DNA of 7,078 nt from Patescibacteria group bacterium (GTDB lineage: Bacteria; Patescibacteriota; Minisyncoccia; JAHIHE01): NCBI GenBank assembly GCA_018896765.1, contig JAHILZ010000007.1, positions 1 through 7,078 of the forward strand. Direction: 5' to 3'. Of the stretch, positions 4,785 to 7,078 are shown one piece after another. The notes under the pieces were generated by a model. It ran no database searches. It was given only the letters and a program-made list of their open reading frames with translations, and was not told where the DNA came from. The position numbers and the translations under genes are program-made. The first letter of the stretch is position 1. Every line of letters begins with the position of its first letter.

Positions 4785-5098
4785 AAAAAATCAGAAAAAC
4801 CGTGAAAGATTATGTTCGAATTTTGGAAACTGACGGTTTTGTGATTGAAAAAGCGATTCTTTACGGTTCTCGCGCCAAAGGAAATTATCGCAAAGACAGC
4901 GATATAGACATTTGCCTTATTTCCAAAAATTTCGGCAAGAATCCTCATGAAGAAGGAAAATATTTATTTAGAAAACTTTGGCTTCTTAAGAAGGGCAGTC
5001 TTGAGCCGGTTGGCTATTCGCCGAAAGATTTTTATGCCGTAAATAGCTCTCCTTTAATCAATGAAATCCAAAAATACGGAATCGATTTGAAAATTTAA
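4763..5098 (+). CDS. MNT-domain nucleotidyltransferase (MntA-like antitoxin), second copy
   Basis: The 111-residue protein has a complete MNT catalytic pattern: LYGSRAKGNYRKDSDIDICL, with the GS pair and two aspartates, plus the later SLEPVGYSPKDF strand. The overall layout parallels the first MNT protein (IEPIGFTVKDF at the same place), but the two are clearly diverged, so this is not a fresh duplication. It would AMPylate and silence the HEPN protein encoded just upstream, with which it overlaps by 22 nt. Transcription probably comes from the promoter in repeat copy 1 via the antitoxin-like gene. Copy 2 of the repeat begins 19 nt after its stop. Confidence 0.85.
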   Translation: MAKKTSLEKIRKTVKDYVRILETDGFVIEKAILYGSRAKGNYRKDSDIDICLISKNFGKNPHEEGKYLFRKLWLLKKGSLEPVGYSPKDFYAVNSSPLINEIQKYGIDLKI

Positions 5099-5116
5099 TA
5101 TTCGCGCCCGTTATCT

Positions 5117-5216
5117 GGAATTAAAATCGTATAAAATTCTCCCGATTTTGATTTGCCCTCGTTTGGGGGAGACCCGCTCTCCCCCAAAAGTTTGACACTG
5201 ATAGCGCGTTTTGATA
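5117..5216 (+). repeat. ~100-nt direct repeat, copy 2
   Basis: This copy is parallel to 4010-4123. It starts with GGAATTAAAATCG, which in copy 1 is the coding end of the first MNT gene but here lies after the stop of the second. The hairpin is longer than in copy 1: TTTGGGGGAGA (5162-5172) pairs with TCTCCCCCAAA (5178-5188), 11 bp, with a 5-nt loop. The copy ends where remnants of a GIY-YIG gene begin. Confidence 0.9.
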
Positions 5217-5220
5217 AAAT
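5192..5220 (+). promoter_or_regulatory. sigma70-type promoter at the end of repeat copy 2
   Basis: TTGACA (5192-5197), a 17-bp spacer and TAAAAT (5215-5220). It would transcribe the GIY-YIG remnant and read towards the terminator at 5467-5496. No intact gene depends on it in this window. Confidence 0.65.
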
Positions 5221-5222
5221 GA

Positions 5223-5379
5223 AAGGCGGAATCGACAAAAAATAGAAGACCTTTTGTTTTGATATATTATGAAGTTTGTTTGAACCAACACGATGCTTTA
5301 CATCGGGAAAAATACCTGAAAACATACCATGGTAAGATGTTCTTAAAAAAATCGGCTCAAATCTTATTTAACAGGGTAA
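5223..5379 (+). pseudogene. GIY-YIG endonuclease remnant (5'-truncated, frameshifted)
   Basis: The frame opening at 5223 reads STKNRRPFVLIYYEVCLN and then DALHREKYLKTYHGKMFL, the second half of the short (~80-95 residue) GIY-YIG proteins. The glutamate of REKYLK corresponds to the conserved motif glutamate. The first half, with the GIY and YIG strands, is missing: the frame is blocked by a TGA at 5220-5222, right where repeat copy 2 ends. A run of seven A residues (5345-5351) causes a frameshift. With six, the protein would continue KNRLKSYLTG and stop at 5377-5379, the usual family ending. It cannot be an active nuclease. Such genes are often mobile, so the decay fits an old insertion cut by a later repeat-linked event. 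Confidence 0.85.
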
Positions 5380-5466
5380 ACTTATAGTTTTGAACTAGTG
5401 GCATTGAAAAAAAGAGCGGATGTTTTGGAGGAAAAAGCAATCTACTACAAATAGTTTGTCATTTAT
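5380..5466. other. gap between the GIY-YIG remnant and the terminator
   Basis: I see no convincing gene here. A frame at 5398-5454 (GTG start, 18 codons, VALKKRADVLEEKAIYYK) has natural-looking composition but no recognised family or ribosome binding site. TTGTCA at 5456-5461 resembles a -35, but no -10 stands at the right distance. Confidence 0.4.
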
Positions 5467-5496
5467 CTTTTCGAGAACGGTTCTCGGAAAGTTTTT
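5467..5496 (+). terminator. strong intrinsic terminator
   Basis: CTTTTCGAGAA (5467-5477) pairs with TTCTCGGAAAG (5481-5491) as an 11-bp stem with one wobble and a 3-nt CGG loop, followed directly by TTTTT (5492-5496). It ends transcription from the damaged island. It lies only 19 nt before the next ATG, so it could instead act as a leader attenuator for the downstream genes. The central CGAGAACGGTTCTCG is also an odd-length palindrome that a repressor could recognise. Confidence 0.75.
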
Positions 5497-5515
5497 ATAT
5501 ATTTAATAATTTTTT

Positions 5516-5617
5516 ATGAATCAAAATATTAAAAAATACCTTCTTTTTTTTCTTGCGGCGCTGGCGATCGGTTTTCTCGCCGGCGCTTATGTTATGTGGC
5601 GGGATTATCCGATATAG
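5516..5617 (+). CDS. 33-residue single-span membrane peptide
   Basis: The ATG at 5516 encodes a short basic start (MNQNIKKY), a hydrophobic helix of about 20 residues (LLFFLAALAIGFLAGAYVMW, residues 9-28) and a short tail (RDYPI). The helix carries a GxxxG pattern (G19, G23) suited to helix packing. The positive N terminus suggests it stays in the cytoplasm. I do not recognise the family. It lies 53 nt ahead of a larger membrane-anchored protein on the same strand, so a shared role is possible. Its stop codon is in the loop of a GATTATCC / GGATAATC hairpin. It could be a chance frame, but the clean helix between charged ends argues for a real peptide. Confidence 0.5.
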   Translation: MNQNIKKYLLFFLAALAIGFLAGAYVMWRDYPI

Positions 5618-5634
5618 GGTAGAAGCGGATAATC
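5603..5634 (+). other. hairpin between the small membrane peptide and the NTF2-like gene
   Basis: GATTATCC (5603-5610) and GGATAATC (5627-5634) pair perfectly with a 16-nt loop containing the TAG stop (5615-5617). A run of six T residues starts 10 nt later (5645-5650), too far for a standard terminator. It may protect or separate mRNA segments. Confidence 0.4.
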
Positions 5635-5670
5635 GCGGAAAAACTTTTTTAAAAAATTAAATTTATTTTT

Positions 5671-6195
5671 ATGGAAACAAAAAAAGTAGAAGGCGGCAAG
5701 AAAGCAAATTTTCTGAAAAATAAAACAGTTATCGCGGCGCTGGTTGTTATAGGCGTTTTAATCGGCTGGGAAATAGGCATTCGCGCCTATTTTTATTATA
5801 TTCGGCCGTATTTCAGCGGCATGGCTTATCGGAATTATGTTGACGCGTACATTCAGCTTCAGTTGAATGATAAAATCGGCGGCGATACGCCGGAGGAGAC
5901 AGTGGATTTATTTATTGAAGCGCTGAAAAAGGGGGATTATGATTTGGCAAGCAAGTATTTTGTGATTGATGATCAGGAAAAATGGAAGAAAACTTTTACT
6001 GAAATGAAAGATGCAGGCAGGGGACAAGGGTTAATTGATGAGTTAGAAAATGCTAAAAAAATTTGGCGCACAGAAAAAGAGAGCGAATATAAGTTTGTAA
6101 TTAAATATAATACTGGTACAGGTGAGGAAGAAATAACCAATTTTATTGTATTAAAGAAAAATCTTAATGATAAATGGAAAATTGGAGGATTTTAA
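5671..6195 (+). CDS. membrane-anchored protein with an NTF2/DUF4878-like region
   Basis: The 174-residue protein has a short lysine-rich cytoplasmic start (1-18) and one membrane helix (about 19-37, VIAALVVIGVLIGWEIGIR). The extracytoplasmic part contains GGDTPEETVDLFIEALKKGD and YDLASKYFV, the opening of NTF2-like small-molecule-binding or scaffold folds (DUF4878-type). The sheet continues through residues 138-174 (YKFVIKY, ITNFIVLKK, KWKIGGF), the strand pattern of that fold. The function is unknown; such domains often bind peptides or lipids at the cell surface. No Shine-Dalgarno is seen; the leader is AT-rich. A secreted phospholipase C-like gene follows after 19 nt. Confidence 0.65.
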   Translation: METKKVEGGKKANFLKNKTVIAALVVIGVLIGWEIGIRAYFYYIRPYFSGMAYRNYVDAYIQLQLNDKIGGDTPEETVDLFIEALKKGDYDLASKYFVIDDQEKWKKTFTEMKDAGRGQGLIDELENAKKIWRTEKESEYKFVIKYNTGTGEEEITNFIVLKKNLNDKWKIGGF

Positions 6196-6214
6196 TTTTA
6201 TGAATTTTTGATGC

Positions 6215-7078
6215 ATGAAAAGAAAAATTTTAGCTACAATTATTATAATTTTCAGTTGTTTTTTTGCCCTTAATCATATTTTTGCTTATGATGAAATAAT
6301 TGTGCATCCGTCTCTAACTTCTGAAATGGCGAAATTATATAATTTTAATTATGCTGAAAAACTTACGGACCAAGAAATAGAATGGATGAAAAAGGGAAGC
6401 ACTGATGAAGATATGCGGCAGGGATTGCTGATACGGTCCGCTAATCATTTTTACAATCCTTTTGGCATTAAGAAATGGGTGGTGCAGGATACGCTTATTC
6501 AAAACAGCGTGCCGGAGCCGAAATTAACCGCCAAAGAATGGGCGCATGATTCGCTGGAGCAGGATTCTTTTCCCGGCGGAGATTTTACTTGGGGGCGGGC
6601 GATTTGGGATTATGCCAATGGCGACAAACAGCATGCTTATGAATCTTTGGGCCATATTATGCATTTAATTGAAGATATGACCGTGCCGGCGCATACGAGA
6701 AATGATTTGCATATTTCGCCCAATGACAAAGATTTGGCGCCGTATCAAAATTTGCCGCGTTTTGAAGAAATAAAAAAAGCTTTGCAAGATGGCGAGCCGT
6801 ATGAAGCTTGGACCGGCGAAAAAGCATGGGGTCAAAATTTAAAATATGATTTTGCTGAAAAATTATTTCAAGAAAACAAAACGTCGCTTGTATTAAATAA
6901 TATTGATGAATATTTTGATAATATTGCTAAATATACAAATACTAATTTTTTTAGTAAAGACACGATTTATGCTTATTCAGAGCCAAATGATAATGTAGTG
7001 GAAGGAAAAGAGATATTGCAAAATGCTGATGTTGTAGAATATGTTTATGGATTGGATGAATATAATAAAAAATTTAAG
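6215..7078 (+). CDS. secreted zinc-dependent phospholipase C / S1-P1 nuclease superfamily protein (partial, 3' end missing)
   Basis: The frame is open from ATG 6215 to the window edge (288 codons). An earlier ATG at 6211 is in another frame that soon stops. Residues 1-24 form a signal peptide: basic MKRK, hydrophobic core, likely cleavage after A24 (HIFA-YDE). C15 in IFSC is a weak lipoprotein-site candidate. The metal-binding pattern of the superfamily is present: H31 (VHPSLT), D64 or D66 with H78 (NHFYNP), H147 and H150, then HLIEDMTVPAH giving H150, D154 and H160 with the H-x3-D-x5-H spacing of bacterial phospholipase C. It would act outside the membrane on phospholipid or nucleic acid; the substrate cannot be told from sequence. 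For CPR cells, thought to scavenge lipids and nucleotides from hosts, such an enzyme is plausible, but that is inference. Confidence 0.85.
   Translation, partial: MKRKILATIIIIFSCFFALNHIFAYDEIIVHPSLTSEMAKLYNFNYAEKLTDQEIEWMKKGSTDEDMRQGLLIRSANHFYNPFGIKKWVVQDTLIQNSVPEPKLTAKEWAHDSLEQDSFPGGDFTWGRAIWDYANGDKQHAYESLGHIMHLIEDMTVPAHTRNDLHISPNDKDLAPYQNLPRFEEIKKALQDGEPYEAWTGEKAWGQNLKYDFAEKLFQENKTSLVLNNIDEYFDNIAKYTNTNFFSKDTIYAYSEPNDNVVEGKEILQNADVVEYVYGLDEYNKKFK

Noticed and set aside
4010..5216. Integron attC sites after the MNT genes
   Set aside because: The position after stop codons and the hairpin are suggestive, but the GTTRRRY / RYYYAAC core pairs are missing and the hairpin is a simple perfect stem.
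5420..5506. 28-codon frame crossing the terminator hairpin
   Set aside because: It reads through the terminator stem and T-tract and has no recognisable sequence.

Overview
The window is AT-rich, uses the standard bacterial code (UGA as stop), and has sigma70-type promoters and hairpin terminators. Its genes are small and tightly packed, and several overlap. Most starts follow AT-rich leaders with no clear Shine-Dalgarno sequence. Together with the gene families present (DUF4143 ATPase, AbiE, HEPN/MNT pairs, a short GIY-YIG protein, a secreted phospholipase C-like protein), this suggests a Candidate Phyla Radiation (Patescibacteria/Parcubacteria-like) bacterium. That placement is inference, because no taxonomic marker gene is present.

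Layout. 1-56 (minus strand) is the 5' end of a gene running off the left edge, set in a 17-bp inverted repeat. 57-478 is a gene-poor stretch rich in hairpins: an imperfect palindrome (94-133), one copy of a 28-nt repeat, a terminator (256-290) and a 15-bp hairpin (339-371). It ends in a good promoter (424-451) for an AAA+ ATPase of the DUF4143 family (479-1720). A second, inverted copy of the 28-nt repeat and a terminator follow that gene. 1852-3243 is an AbiE-type toxin-antitoxin unit with its own promoters, a palindromic operator candidate and a terminator. The toxin gene comes first, which is the reverse of the classical abiE order.

3250-5380 is a worn toxin-antitoxin island. It holds a tiny reading frame, a HEPN gene that looks like two HEPN types spliced together without the middle, and an intact MNT nucleotidyltransferase. 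Next come a small antitoxin-like gene, a RelE-like toxin cut short by a deletion that fuses it out of frame into a second HEPN gene lacking its N terminus, and a second intact MNT gene. Each MNT gene is followed by a copy of a ~100-nt direct repeat carrying a G/C hairpin and a TTGACA promoter. The second copy runs into the remains of a GIY-YIG endonuclease gene. The island looks shaped by repeated deletion, recombination and repeat insertion, with the two MNT genes kept open.

5467-7078 is a different, healthier block. After a strong hairpin/T-tract come a 33-residue membrane peptide, a membrane-anchored protein with an NTF2-like region, and a secreted protein of the zinc-dependent phospholipase C / S1-P1 nuclease superfamily that runs off the right edge. 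The three lie on one strand with short gaps and may form an envelope or secretion operon.
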